A program made the position numbers and the translations under genes. Below the pieces are notes generated by a model, which was not told the DNA's origin, made no database searches, and saw only the letters and a list, made by a program, of their open reading frames with translations. 31,571 nt of DNA from Plantago elongata (lineage: Eukaryota > Streptophyta > Magnoliopsida > Lamiales > Plantaginaceae): positions 1-31,571 of the forward strand of contig JAYMSP010001489.1 of assembly GCA_036897095.1 (NCBI GenBank), in the 5' to 3' direction. Shown one piece after another: positions 1 to 10,859 of this stretch; position 1 is the first letter of the stretch; every line of letters starts with the position of its first letter.

Positions 1-1
1 G

Positions 2-310
2 CGCCCAACCCACCACCACCACCCTCCGATATCTCGGCTTCCTCAAATAACCCGACTCCGACCACCCAACCCGAACCGATTCCGACAAGCTGAACACGAC
101 GTCGTCTGGTCTTTCTACCTTGACTCCCCTACTCGACCTTTGTCGCTGGAAAATCCACCTCCACCTCCAACTTCATCGAATTCCATATTGGATACGTCTA
201 GACTGAAATCGATCACCACCATCACAAATTCGTCACCGAAAAATCGTAATCCGGTAGCTTTGACGGAATTATCTGCGGCAGATTCGAACTTGGAGCACTG
301 CAGCGCGAAT
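2..310 (+). CDS. 3' end of a proline/serine-rich protein, cut by the window edge
   Basis: The second forward frame is open from the window edge to a TGA at 308-310, about 102 codons, with no ATG inside that would make a convincing start, so this would be a terminal exon or the tail of a longer frame. The readable part includes VVWSFYLDSP, a run ENPPPPPTSSNS, and ends DSNLEHCSAN. Composition (Pro, Ser, Thr, Asn rich) resembles a disordered region of a plant nuclear or signalling protein. I do not recognise the family. The first forward frame is also proline-rich but stops at 91-93, so a frameshift or a different exon join near position 90 is possible. The minus strand carries two His/Pro-rich open frames here (115-579 and 222-521), which I read as shadows created by the repeat. 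Confidence 0.35.
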
Positions 311-453
311 TGAATGGGAGGTTTGGGGGAAATGGAGAGGCGATGGTGGTGGGCGGTGGAGGTGCGGCAGATTCGAACTTGGAGCACAACATCGCGAATT
401 GAATGGGAGGTTTGGGGGAAATGGAGGGGCGATGGTGGTGGGCGGTGGGGGAG
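275..453. repeat. 89-bp tandem duplication (two copies)
   Basis: Two adjacent copies start at 275 and 364 with GCGGCAGATTCGAACTTGGA. They differ at only a few positions (TGCAGC versus AACATC near the middle, and one A/G difference). The first copy contains the TGA stop of the proline-rich frame, so the second copy repeats the end of the coding region and the start of the 3' flank. Confidence 0.85.
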
Positions 454-1475
454 GTGATGGTGGTGGATGGTGAAGAAGGGAGAAGATGTGAAAGGAAGAA
501 GATGATGAATACTAATCTCATAAGGCCTTGTTTGGTTTCTCAGATTTACAAAACATGAAATAAGCTGGTTAACTCTCACACCTCCTTTTGGACTTCAATG
601 TAATTGTTAGAGTATCATGGATTAATCTGAGAGTTGAAGCCACTGGAGGGGAGCCCTATGTAATAAGCCCAAAAATTTATGTTGAGAACCATTGTACATT
701 TCGAGATTAGGATTTAAGGTGTATCTTTACCACTAACATTCTTAGATAGTTTTTCGGATTGCCGGCAACTGCACACATTGTCATGAACTCAACCTTGGCA
801 GATCAGGAGCTTTTCCACTTGTTTCTAGGTAGCTCGTTAAACCTTACATTTGCATAAAATCCTGGCACCTTGGCTATATCTTAAACTTCGTGGAGCTAGT
901 AACCAAAAAAAACTCAAATAAGTCGAAAAAATCGGAACTATGAAGAAGATATGACTATAAAATTAGATGGATAAAATTTTAACCATTAAATTACGGTTTT
1001 GCAATCTTTGATGTTGTTGATTGCCACCATATACATGATCTTAACTTGCAACCCGCTTGGCAAATCGGTGAACATCGTCCTCTTGGTCCCATGACGGCTA
1101 CATTTTTGTGTCATCATGATTTGTGAAATCTGAAACGAATTTGCAAGAAAATTGTATGTGAATGGCTAGGTCAGACGGTGTTTGTGTAATGAGAATGCAT
1201 GATAACATGATTAGGAAAGATGATTAATTAAGTTGTAGTACCTCAATATTGTTGAGCATGTATCAAAATAAATTATATTAGTATAGTATACATAATCCTT
1301 TTTCATATCAACAATATTTTTACATAATATATTTTCTGAATATAGAATGCGTTTACACTACAACACTATTACAATACTCTTGTAAATATTACAATAAAAT
1401 ACATTTATAATATATTTTAGATAAATAAACCGTCTTTCTTTTTCTCATATTTTTTTAATTTCATATTTTACAAAA
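454..1475. other. Spacer, no gene seen
   Basis: AT-rich sequence without a supported gene. A 29-codon minus-strand frame at 986-1075 has an F-box-like spacing (MFTDLPSGLQVKIMYMVA) but no continuation, and is treated under rejected items. Confidence 0.5.
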
Positions 1476-1622
1476 CACGCGTAAATCTTGTCCGAATTTA
1501 GTAAACAAAATTGAACATAAATAACGCGCGTAAATCTTGTCCGAATTTAGTAAACGGAATTAAACATAAATAACAAGCGTAAATCTTGTCCGAACTTAGT
1601 AAACGACATTAAGCATAAATAT
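1476..1622. repeat. 49-bp tandem repeat, three copies
   Basis: Three consecutive units of 49 bp share the core GCGTAAATCTTGTCCGAA followed by TTTAGTAAAC and AACATAAATAA. The core recurs at 1479, 1528 and 1577. The copies differ at a handful of bases, and the third is the most diverged. No coding capacity. Confidence 0.9.
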
Positions 1623-2142
1623 TAATTAACTCAATAAATTATAATTGTATAGCTTCCACGTATAGCTAACATACAATTAATGGGGTCAACGGAATAAAAT
1701 ATTTCATATTTATTATTTTTTATGCATTTTTTATCACCATTAATTAATATAAATACTCTTGATTCCTTACCATATAGATCGACACTTAATATAAATGCTT
1801 GCTATATCGTTATCATATTTGTCGTGTTGCCATTATGTGAACGCATTAAATTAACCATAAATGAAATTAATATTCAAGAATGGGAGCTCGAACAATTATA
1901 TGATTCATCGTGGATTTTCATTTAATATTAATTGGATTAGTATTTCTCGATTTGTTATCTCCATAAAATACTACAGAGTCGATTATTAAACAACTTCATT
2001 TTTTTTTTTACGTATAATGGCATCATTTTTGTACACGAAGTTTGTATGACTACTAAACATACCAATTGTGTTGTCATATATGAAAAGAAAAAAAAACCTA
2101 GAGAATCTACCATATAAAACATTATTAAATTTTGAACATAAC
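1623..2142. other. AT-rich spacer, nothing identified
   Basis: No supported gene. The 67-codon forward frame at 1722-1925 has no recognisable domain. Confidence 0.5.
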
Positions 2143-3080
2143 TTAGTTTTTCTCAGAAGTGCAAATCTTGTCCAACTTAATGTCATCGATCTCGGGTATG
2201 TTCAAATCCTTCAGCCTAATGCGAAGGTGACACATGCTTCGTGAAAACATATTTCGCCCGTGCATAGCACTTTTGATTTCATGAAATTCATCAACACCTT
2301 GTTCCCTAATTGATTCATGTTTACTCAACAACTTGAAGTCTATTCAAATTCAGTGTGACCGAGTTGTGTCGCCACATCAAGGTTTTGAAGTGACTCATGC
2401 AGTTAGCAGTTATATAATATTTTACATTGACACATTTATTTGATTATGACAATTATAGAATCACATCCTTACCAAAGCTTTTCTGTAAATAGCTTTTGGA
2501 AGCCTTGCTAAGTACAATTTAGTTAGCATCGTTTTAGGTATGACTGAATAAAAATCTAGTGGATGTGCCCTCAAAACAGCTTCATCCATACCAATCTTAC
2601 TTAGAGCACTACATCTGGATATATAAAAATTAACCAAAGTCGAGCACATGTAACATACAAAATATATAATATGTAATCATAAATTGACGTATTGTAACCC
2701 TACTTCAAACGGTATGTGGCCCAATATTGCTCTCCATACTCAGAAACTTTCGCTCCAATGATTGCTAGCTAGAACGTCTTTTGACAACTCAAGTAGCTTC
2801 ATAACGACTTTGGTCTTTTTTCAAAATGTTAACAATGACTTAATTCTTATATAGCAATGCGAAAAATTAAATATGAACAAAACCGCAAAGGAAAATATAA
2901 TCTTGACGCCATAAATTTATTAACCTAATTAGTTGAATAAATTTGGAGAAGATAACCTGGAAATCGTGATGGTATTAGTATCTTGCAGCTTAATTCGACA
3001 TAATATTTCGTGAAGATTTAATTCGCCTTCTCTTCGATCGAACAAAACTCTTTGGCAGCTTGATTATCTCCATCGTTGTT
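2143..3080 (-). pseudogene. Unrecognised coding remnants, possibly a decayed spliced gene
   Basis: Several short minus-strand stretches have protein-like composition and plausible plant splice signals. One runs from about 2634 down to 2473, preceded by TTTTTATATATCCAG and followed by the donor GTAAGG; it reads RCSALSKIGMDEAVLRAHP and continues through LARLPKAIYRKAL. A second lies at 2143-2331 and reads LLSKHESIREQGVDEFHEIK and onward to IPEIDDIKLDK. Shorter pieces lie near 2815-2760 (MKLLELSKDVLASNHW), 2758-2705 (AKVSEYGEQYWATYRLK, then a stop) and 3080-3025. I could not join them into one open frame and do not recognise the family. They may be exons of a degraded gene or chance. Confidence 0.25.
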
Positions 3081-3110
3081 CACGACCGTAAAAATAATAA
3101 AGCGGATTCA

Positions 3111-4470
3111 AATGGAGCTTCTAATTACATAGAAGTTCAAAAGTCTAACTATTTAAAGAATGACCAAATACACTCTTATATTTCCAATTGCACATTTTAC
3201 CTAACTTATACAATCTTTACCTTTACCTAAAATATACATTTTATTTTATAGATTTATATTATTTACTCCATAGTTATATTACGATTATATACAAAAATCG
3301 AACATTCATTAACAAAATAAATATATGAGAATTAATATTATACTTTTATAATTATACAAGGAAAGTATACTATCTAAATAATTTTTTAATATTTTAATAT
3401 ATTTTTGCAAAATTTATGTTCTTACTTGATTTCTATCATGGATATCGAAATATGAACTCTCTTGAAAGTTCATCTGTTTATATGTTTGTAATATTGATCG
3501 TCGTCATCATCATGAAATTGTTATAACTCATTTTTTTTGAATATTTATATGTTTGAAAATATTTGTAAATATTTACTATGGATATCAGAATATTTATATG
3601 TTTACAAATATTTGTTATAATTTAAGGAATAAAATACAAATGAAATTAGTTATTTTATAGGAAATGAAAGGATATGAAATTGTCAAAAATGAATCTGAAA
3701 ATATATTAAATAATATTTCAGTTTGAAATTATATTTGAATATGGCATATAGCTTGAAAATTTCAAGAAATAAAATTTAAAAAATCTAACATTGAAAGTTG
3801 TAAGAAGTCGATATAGTTTTATCCGAAGAAAATAGAAAAATAAAAAAATTAATTAAATATAAAAGATCTTAGTTGAATTAAAGAAAGTATGAGTTATAAT
3901 TTGTAAAATGAAAAATAAGGTTATATTTGGAAGAGACACTTTGATCAATTTAAAAGTAAAAAAATAATTATTTATATGTACTAGATGAAGTAATTAGACA
4001 ATTTAAAAGGGGTGTGACAATTTATCTGATAGTTTGTATAGGTAATACCCTTTTTTTCCTTTACTTAAAATCCGAACATTTGCTTTCCTTTCTACAAGTT
4101 GCACTAAGAATCACATAATTTCTTTTTTAATGTCTTAAACCGTAGTACAAAAACTGAATCTTACTAAATTGTTCATAGCCAAAGTTGAAGTGATTGGTCA
4201 AAATTGAACATCTTCTTTGGAACAATAGAGTATGTGCATTCATATTACATCAATGCATCCCGAATTGAATAAATAATACATACAAATAAATATACAATTA
4301 TCATACAAATCATATAAAAATAATCTAATCATGTAGGCTACGGTTCAAAGGTTACCTCCGAGTTTTTCAAGCCACGTTGGAAACAAGTTTGTATACCTGA
4401 ATTCAATAAATCAAGCTTCGACACGAACTATCGAACTTGAAGGAGTCTACCTCACACACAAACGGATTAT
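3111..4470. other. Very AT-rich spacer
   Basis: No gene seen. A short near-direct repeat of about 49 bp period (GAATATTTATATGTTT at 3539 and 3588) is the only structure noticed. Confidence 0.5.
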
Positions 4471-4473
4471 TTA

Positions 4474-4723
4474 GGGGCTGATTGACATGCGATTTAAATG
4501 TCCCGATTTAAATACCTGAATAGTGATCGGAATTGTAGTGGGATTGTTAAAATTGTGTTTGATATAGAATTGTAATTGGATAGGGTATTATAGGTTTGTT
4601 ATATAGGTAGATAAAAATGTTGTTACTGTAGGCATTTCGATCTTCGACATTAAATGCTATAACAAACACAAAATTTCCGAGTAGCATTCAAACGGGCATT
4701 TGAATGCTACTCCAATCAGCCCA
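4474..4723. mobile_element. Tourist-like (PIF/Harbinger-type) MITE
   Basis: A 250-bp non-coding element. The left end GGGGCTGATTGACATGCGAT matches the reverse complement of the right end, TGGGCTGATTGGAGTAGCAT: ten exact bases after the first, then partial identity. It is flanked by TTA at 4471-4473 and TTA at 4724-4726, the target duplication expected for PIF/Harbinger elements. It contains no open frame, so it would have been mobilised in trans. Near the right end an exact 14-bp inverted repeat (GAGTAGCATTCAAA / TTTGAATGCTACTC, 4679-4712, loop of 6) forms a strong hairpin. Confidence 0.75.
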
Positions 4724-4726
4724 TTA

Positions 4727-5672
4727 GACTAAGGCTTTAGACTAAGGCCATTGTAGCACCACGTGAGTCTTTGCGCCCTTTTTATATGTTATGGAATGTC
4801 TTTCGAATTTGTTGAGGCTAGACTTTTGCCCAGCTGATTTGGACGGCTCTTTGTGAATAGGTATGGATCAGATCATCAGACTAATTCGATTGGTATAACA
4901 CCTAACCTTTGCGTAATAATTATTAATTAAATGAGCATGTACTGCTAGAAGACATAGTTGATCCTTGTGAAGTTCGGCCTAACGAACAAAGATTTCATTG
5001 TGTTGTGATATTGTGCGAATATAAGTACTAGAAGTTATATTAGAGTCCTTTTTATTACTAATTTTTCAGTTACATGAGCTTTTATTTAATAAAAAATTCT
5101 TTATCTGAATGCACAATTTTTTAAACAAGCTAGCCTTTCAGTTAGCTGGTTTGATTGAAACATAAAAGCTAACTAACAAGCTACCATATAACTTTTGAAC
5201 TACCAGCTACCTTTTCAGTTAGTTTTACTAAACATAGCCATAGCCTAGATGGCTTTGTCAGTGATAATTTAGTCTCTACTCTCGCAGTTGTTTTTGTTAA
5301 ATAAAAAAAAGCATTTGTGAGTTCATTTTAGATACTAAAATAATGATTAAAATTACTATGTAGTCGAGATCCTTTTTTATTGAGTCGAGTTTAGACTCAA
5401 CTTCGTTGAGCTTAAGCTCGAATCGAGTATTACAGTATCAATCTCGAGTTTAACATCACTACTATTAATGATGGATATAAATAAATTATGTCTGACGAAA
5501 AAAACCCCCTCCCATAATATTGTGAAGGGTGAGAGTTAATGAAACGTAAACCGCGAACTATGATTTCTTAAGTCACGTTGAATCGGGTAGAACCAGTGTT
5601 ACAAGTACAACACCTTCTTCATTCACTGCACAATCCAAATCAAAACCTTGGTCACTTTGAGTTGCCTTATCC
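4727..5672. other. Spacer and promoter/5' leader of the bL19 gene
   Basis: AT-rich, no coding region. Around 5130-5230 there are repeated GTTAGCT/AGCTAAC-like words that could be a decayed small transposon, but I could not define its ends. The last about 90 bases (CACCTTCTTCATTCACTGCA and following) look like a plant 5' leader. Confidence 0.45.
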
Positions 5673-8600
5673 ATGGCGTCATCTTCTCTCCTTAACGTAG
5701 CTAACCCTTGCTCTTATCACAAAGTAAAGCTACCTTTCTCAAAAGGTTATTACCATTTCTATTCATATCCATTTTCAATTCATTACTTTTCATTCCCGTA
5801 CTTGGATAGTAACTTCTTTTATCATTCTGTTCCTGAGCAGGTTTCAAGACCAACTCTTTGAGGGTCAATGCAATTGCGAAGAAATCTGAACCAACTAAGG
5901 TTTTTTCTCTATCTTTTCTTTTTGCTGGTTTCGTTTTATCTGTAAATTTGAAATCTTGATGTTAGCATGGAGCTGAAATTGGAGCTGGATTGTTGTTGTT
6001 TTTTTCCTGTTATTTGTACCTCAAGGTGATAGGATTCAACACAATGATGTACATTGGGCTATAATGATTAAATTTTAGTTTATATGAGCTAAATTGATTA
6101 TTATGTAAAAATAGCATTGCTTTGGATTATTTAGTTCAGTAAAACTATGTTTTATCACTACTCTTCAACTTCAGATAGGCCAATAGTGTAGAAATTTATA
6201 GTGAATACATATCAAACTGGAAATGTATATTTTGGGACGGAGGAAATGAAAAATGATCTGTTGTTTTGGTTTCTACTGATTCATCTTGGAGTAAGGTGTG
6301 GATGTGTTGTCGTTGTGGTGTGATTGTGGCTAGTGTAGTTACAAACAAGTAGTCATGTCATGTTGATATTTTTTATTGTTTCACCTGCCAGATTTTCTAC
6401 TTTTTATTTCATCCTGAAGCTGAGACTACTAAGCTTGATTGGTTATAATTGACATTTTATTTTAGGAAGAAATTCACGAAATTCTTATCAAACAAGTTTA
6501 TGTACATACTGGACTTCATCAGTGTCTGTTATAATTAATTTTTCTTGCATTTTATGCCATGCTCATGCTCACCATTAGCTAAAAAAGTTGCGGCGTTACA
6601 GGCAGGAGCTTTGTGTACGAAGTTTTCTGGACTGAGTCTCTCCGGAAAGGGGAGATGTTCTTTCGTTGCACAGGCTGAGGCCGAATCCGCGGAACCTGTG
6701 GTGGATGAGGAGAGTGTTGTGGAGCCTGTAGAGACTGAGGAGAAGCCGCCTAGGCAAACTAGAGTTAGACTTGGAGATGTAATGGGGGTAATGTCTTCAA
6801 GTTACTATACCTTCTTCATGTTCAACTTCTATTGCTGTCACTTGAACAGAAATAACTAGCTATTGGGAGTGGAACCGCTTGATCTCAATGTTGACTCTAG
6901 AAATTTGTCTTACCGTGATATTGTGAAAGGCCTACCATTTCTCAGCATGCCAAATCGTCTGAGTTTCTTGCGAGCATTTCACTCTTTCATCAATGTGATA
7001 TATGTGATCATGCATTTCAATTTTGGAACAACAAGATTGATCTCTGTCTTTGAATTGATAGGACTATTCTTATTATAAAACAGATACTGAACAAGAGAGC
7101 AATTGAAGAATCAGGTAAGGTCAGGGTGACACCAGAGCTTCGAGTTGGGGATGTAGTGGAAATCAAACTGGTAACGATATTTGTTATTGGTACATTTATG
7201 CATATGCACTTCCATACTGACATTTGTAATATTATTAATAGCAAGCAATTGAAGAAATTTTGTTTAATCTCATAGGAAGTCCCTGAGAATAGGAGGAGGT
7301 TATCAATATACAAAGGCATAGTCATGTCAAAGCAAAATGCTGGCATACACACAACCATTCGGATTCGAAGGATCATTGCTGGTGTAGGAGTTGAGATTGT
7401 GTTCCCTGTGTAAGTATTCACTTGAAACTCTTGATTAATATAAAGTTGTCCTTACTAATGTACTAGTAAGTTGGCCTTTGGGATTCCGCTCCAGGCTAGC
7501 TCATTAAGACTTTATTCAGTTATTGTGTTAAATTGAAAATCTGACATGTTTGTTGGATTGACTCGGTTTATTGTTCCACTGGTATGATTGGATGATAAAA
7601 TAATCTGAAATGAGAAGAGTGTAGCCTAAGTATATGCTTTTTGGGGACGAAATTAAAAGCAATGGGGAGGATGTGGATGTTTAATGTAACTGCCTACTCA
7701 TGCATAGCATGTGATATATTATGCTGATCCATTTTTTTTTTATCTAACAGAAAACACATGGTGTTGGATCCAATTTGTTCTGAGAAATAGATTAAACAGC
7801 TCGAGTGGTTTAGAATTTGTTCCTTTGCACCCTAAAGAAGTATAAAAGTGACAGAATCAATTAGCGATGAGACTCATATCTTTTCCATACAATACATTCT
7901 TTTCTTATATTGTATTGTCATTATCTTAGTTTGGATGATGAGCACTAAAATAGGGGGGGGGGTGGGGGGGTTCCTGTCTTGACATTTTAATTCACCTGGT
8001 AATGCTTGTCCACTCCTCTCTTAAGGATATCATTTCACTCTATTATTGCATGTAATTCTGACAAGATATGGCATGCAGAGAAGCGTATCCTCAATGCTGT
8101 TTCCCTATATAATGCTTTCTTACGTTCCTTGCATCTATGATTCAATATGAGTTCTAACTTCATACCCAATTATGATAGAAAACATATGCACTTTCCTCTG
8201 GTTTGGTTTCTCTTTCATTGAATCATCATAGGTAGATGCATATTCATTCTGAAAAAGCTTCAGTTTTGACTGCTCTGTTTTCGGGCATGTGATTTATCCT
8301 TTTCTGAGCACAGTGGTATATTTTCTGTTCGCCTTGCTTCCACTAATATCTGTATTTTTCTTCAACCTGATATTCTAGCAAACAAGCATCTACTGAGCTG
8401 ATAGTATTTGAATTAGACCAACACTAAGTCGAAATAGGACCTTTTTGTGGATAAGACTTGATCAACAGTCCTACTTCACATCACTCTTTTTTTATGTATT
8501 CTGTGTAATATTTTGCGTGTTTCATTCCTTTATTTTGTCATTGAATCAAGGTTTTAAGATTAACTTTGTCCCTCTATGTCATGCAGATATTCTCCGCAAA

Positions 8601-8695
8601 TCAAAGAGATACGTGTGCTCAGCCACCGGAAAGTCAGGAGAGCTAGGTTGTACTATCTGAGAGACAAGCTTCCAAGGCTCTCCACTTTCAAATAA
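5673..8695 (+). CDS. RPL19: Chloroplast large-subunit ribosomal protein bL19 precursor
   Basis: Nuclear gene for plastid 50S protein bL19, which sits at the interface with the 30S subunit. Proposed exons are 5673-5745, 5841-5899, 6602-6787, 7084-7170, 7276-7409 and 8587-8695, all with GT-AG introns and matching phase, giving about 215 residues. The core is unmistakable: RVRLGDVMG, then [60 protein letters not shown] and, last, [19 protein letters not shown]. An acidic segment ([13 protein letters not shown]) precedes it, as in plant plastid bL19. The last four exons are secure. The first two ([16 protein letters not shown]..., transit-peptide-like, start in the context CCATGGCG) are less so. 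An alternative is a start at 6554 within the third exon ([16 protein letters not shown]), giving about 187 residues. Intron 5 is long (1177 bp). Confidence 0.9.
7953..7970 (+). repeat. G-tract in bL19 intron
   Basis: Ten G, one T, seven G. It lies in the last intron of the bL19 gene and is likely length-variable. Confidence 0.85.
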
Positions 8696-9300
8696 GTGGC
8701 AAGAACCAAGTAAACTTAGAACTGGGTTTTGTAGAAATCTATGTTATCTGTAAATGGGAACTACATGTATCAACCATTTAGATTTTATACGCAAGCTGAG
8801 GCCTTTCTTTTGGAACTAGCAATGCTGAGTTGAAATTCATGAAAATGTTATTCTACTTACTTGAGCTGTTGCTGGAGGCTAGAGTGGGTACACACTGATT
8901 TCAGTATGGGAGTAAATTCACATTTGAAGATTTGAAACTCTTGTGGGTACACTGACTTCAGCCAAGATATGAATTTGTATGTTTACTATGCCAAACTTGT
9001 AGTATCTCAAAATCTATATTGTTATTGGATTTATGCCACTTATCATCAATTCCCTACTGTTTGCTTTTGAAGGTTGGAGCTTTCGTTCTTGTAAAAAGAG
9101 CGGCTTTGGTAAAACTTAGTTTGTGATAGCGTGTCTAATACAACCTAAGTAATAGTAGCTCCTCCAATGCATGGTAATGCACTTTAATACTACGCGAATA
9201 ATGATTTCAAATATTCCAAAAACACAATGTATATTAAAACGAACAAGTTAGTGAATAATGCATTACTATATAGTTCTCAATGGTCTATTATACAAAATTA
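8696..9300. other. 3' flank of bL19 and spacer
   Basis: This should contain the bL19 3' untranslated region. No other gene is supported. Near 9168-9275 the word AATGCAT recurs on both strands, without a definable element. Confidence 0.5.
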
Positions 9301-9309
9301 GATGTTAAC

Positions 9310-9715
9310 TGTGATTACCTTTACGATGACCAATCTGTCTGCGCATATGAAAACTATCATCCAACATCATTTGCTGCCAATATGAACAATCCACTGAAGA
9401 ATTCCTTTCTTGTTATGTTCAGAATTCTCATGATCTTGATCAATTTAGTTACCGGATTCATTACTGGACAGTCGACACGGTAATTGATTGGTTTCCAGAT
9501 AACATGTTTAATTCGTCTTCAGAAACCTTTTCTTGATCACCATCAATATTTCCCTCCAAATATTCATGTCCATTCACGTTTCCATTTGACTCAGCGATAA
9601 CAAGCTTCTCTACCCAACAAGTATAAGATTTTTTCAGATTTGACGTGGACATTTTGGAGCTGGATAAGTTTAAGTTCAATTTCCTGTTGTCGCCTCTTCA
9701 GCTCCTCAATCGGCC
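9310..9715 (-). pseudogene. Possible 3' remnant of a heat-shock-factor-type gene
   Basis: Read on the minus strand, about 9715 to 9620 gives a heptad-like stretch, PIEELKRRQQEIELKLIQLQ followed by KSEKILYLL, which resembles the HR-A/B oligomerisation coiled coil of plant HSFs. After a frame change, 9461-9640 reads an acidic, Asn/Glu-rich tail (GNIDGDQEKVSEDELNM). After another break, 9405-9315 reads SSVDCSYWQQMMLDDSF, reminiscent of an HSF activation motif. The three pieces are in different frames, so the region is not functional. The orientation matches the isolated HSF first exon at 14376-14600. I infer that both are halves of one gene separated by the copia element at 9690-14195. The similarity is weak and was judged by eye. 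Confidence 0.3.
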
Positions 9716-9840
9716 GATTTTTCCTTCTCGATTGATCACTGTCCTATCGAGCTTCTCATTCCGTCGCCTTTTTCTCTACAAACAACGGCTTCTCGTCCCT
9801 TCCCCTGTTTTTCGATTTTGACTGACTCTGTCCCTTCACC

Positions 9841-10700
9841 ATGTTGACTACTGGATCTCTTACTCCCGTGGTTAAAACAGTTTCTCCTCCGGCCCTCACG
9901 GCCACAAATCTCAAGCCGTAAGTTTTCGTCGTCCTTGAATTGGAAAACTCACAATACGCAAATTGGGCCGAATTGTTTCAAATTCATGCTCGAGCTAATC
10001 GTGTTTTGCACCACATTATTCGGCTTCCGAAAGGGAAGGAGAAACCAACTCCTAAACGTGGTCTACCATTGATGCTACGATCCTCCAATGGATTTATTCC
10101 ACGATTTAAACGATCACCTCAATGCCATTATCGAACCGGTGCGACTACTATGGAAGCTTGGGATCGATTGCAGGAGATTTTTCAGGACCATCAAACCTCT
10201 CGTGTTGTTATTCTTGAGCAGGAGTTCACGTATACCCGGTTGGAAGACTTTTCCAATTTATCCACCTATTGTCAACGTCTCAAGAGCTTAACTGATTAGC
10301 CCAAAAACGTTGGAGCTCCTGTCCCAAACAGTTGACTGGTTCTTCAGCTTGTTTCAGGATTAACCGAAGCTACAAATGCGTGGGTACTCAGATTCGTCAT
10401 GCCAAGGTATTACCATCCTTCTCTCAAGCCCATTCTTCTCTTTGCCTAGAGGAACGAGAACTTGATGCTACTATGTCTACAGGTACTGGGTCTGCTATGG
10501 TTACCTCTGTCGTGATGACCACTCCGACAACTCTAGCCAACCGCGTAAGAGGAATAATGGCAAGGGCAATGGACAAGGAAAGAAATGTAAAAAAACCAAG
10601 AACAATGGTCAAGGCAAGACTAATGTTCAAAGTAATACTAGGAATCCGCGACCTCCGGCGAATGTACCTTGGCAAGCTACACATCCAGAGAGATGGCAGT
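9841..10700 (+). pseudogene. Copia gag (UBN2-type), broken
   Basis: The likely start ATG is at 9841 (MLTTGSLTPVVKTVSPPALT), followed by an in-frame TAA at 9919-9921 and then ENSQYANWAELFQIHARANR, the typical opening of this copia gag family. Frameshifts follow near 10060. The frame returns with TTMEAWDRLQEIFQDHQTSR and LEDFSNLSTYCQRLKSL, then stops at 10297-10299. Beyond that the gag continues only as fragments (EERELDA and a basic, Gly/Asn-rich tail), and I see no intact zinc knuckle. Gag would form the virus-like particle; this copy cannot. Confidence 0.8.
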
Positions 10701-10859
10701 GGGTACCACAATGGGTGCCGCAATTTCAGCACCCTCCGTGCCCGTTTCCCACACAGCTACCTGACTCGGCGTTTCGCCTGCCACCACCTCCGGCTCCACA
10801 ATCCTATGCTACTTCTAGCACACCTTATGGAACTTACGTACCAACGGATGTCAATATAG

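Noticed and set aside
115..579. 154-codon minus-strand open frame, His/Pro-rich, plus a nested 99-codon frame
   Set aside because: It is made by the 89-bp duplication (the same peptide appears twice) and lies antisense to a more protein-like frame; no domain or promoter support.
986..1075. 29-codon minus-strand frame with F-box-like spacing
   Set aside because: Only one short motif fits, the sequence after it is non-coding and no other part of an F-box protein is nearby.
6231..6246. TTTGGGACGGAGGAA, resembling one end of a Stowaway MITE, inside the bL19 intron
   Set aside because: No matching opposite end or TA duplication was found; at most a solo remnant.
9280..9483. 67-codon forward frame
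   Set aside because: No domain; it lies antisense to the HSF-like remnant, which has the better, though still weak, support.
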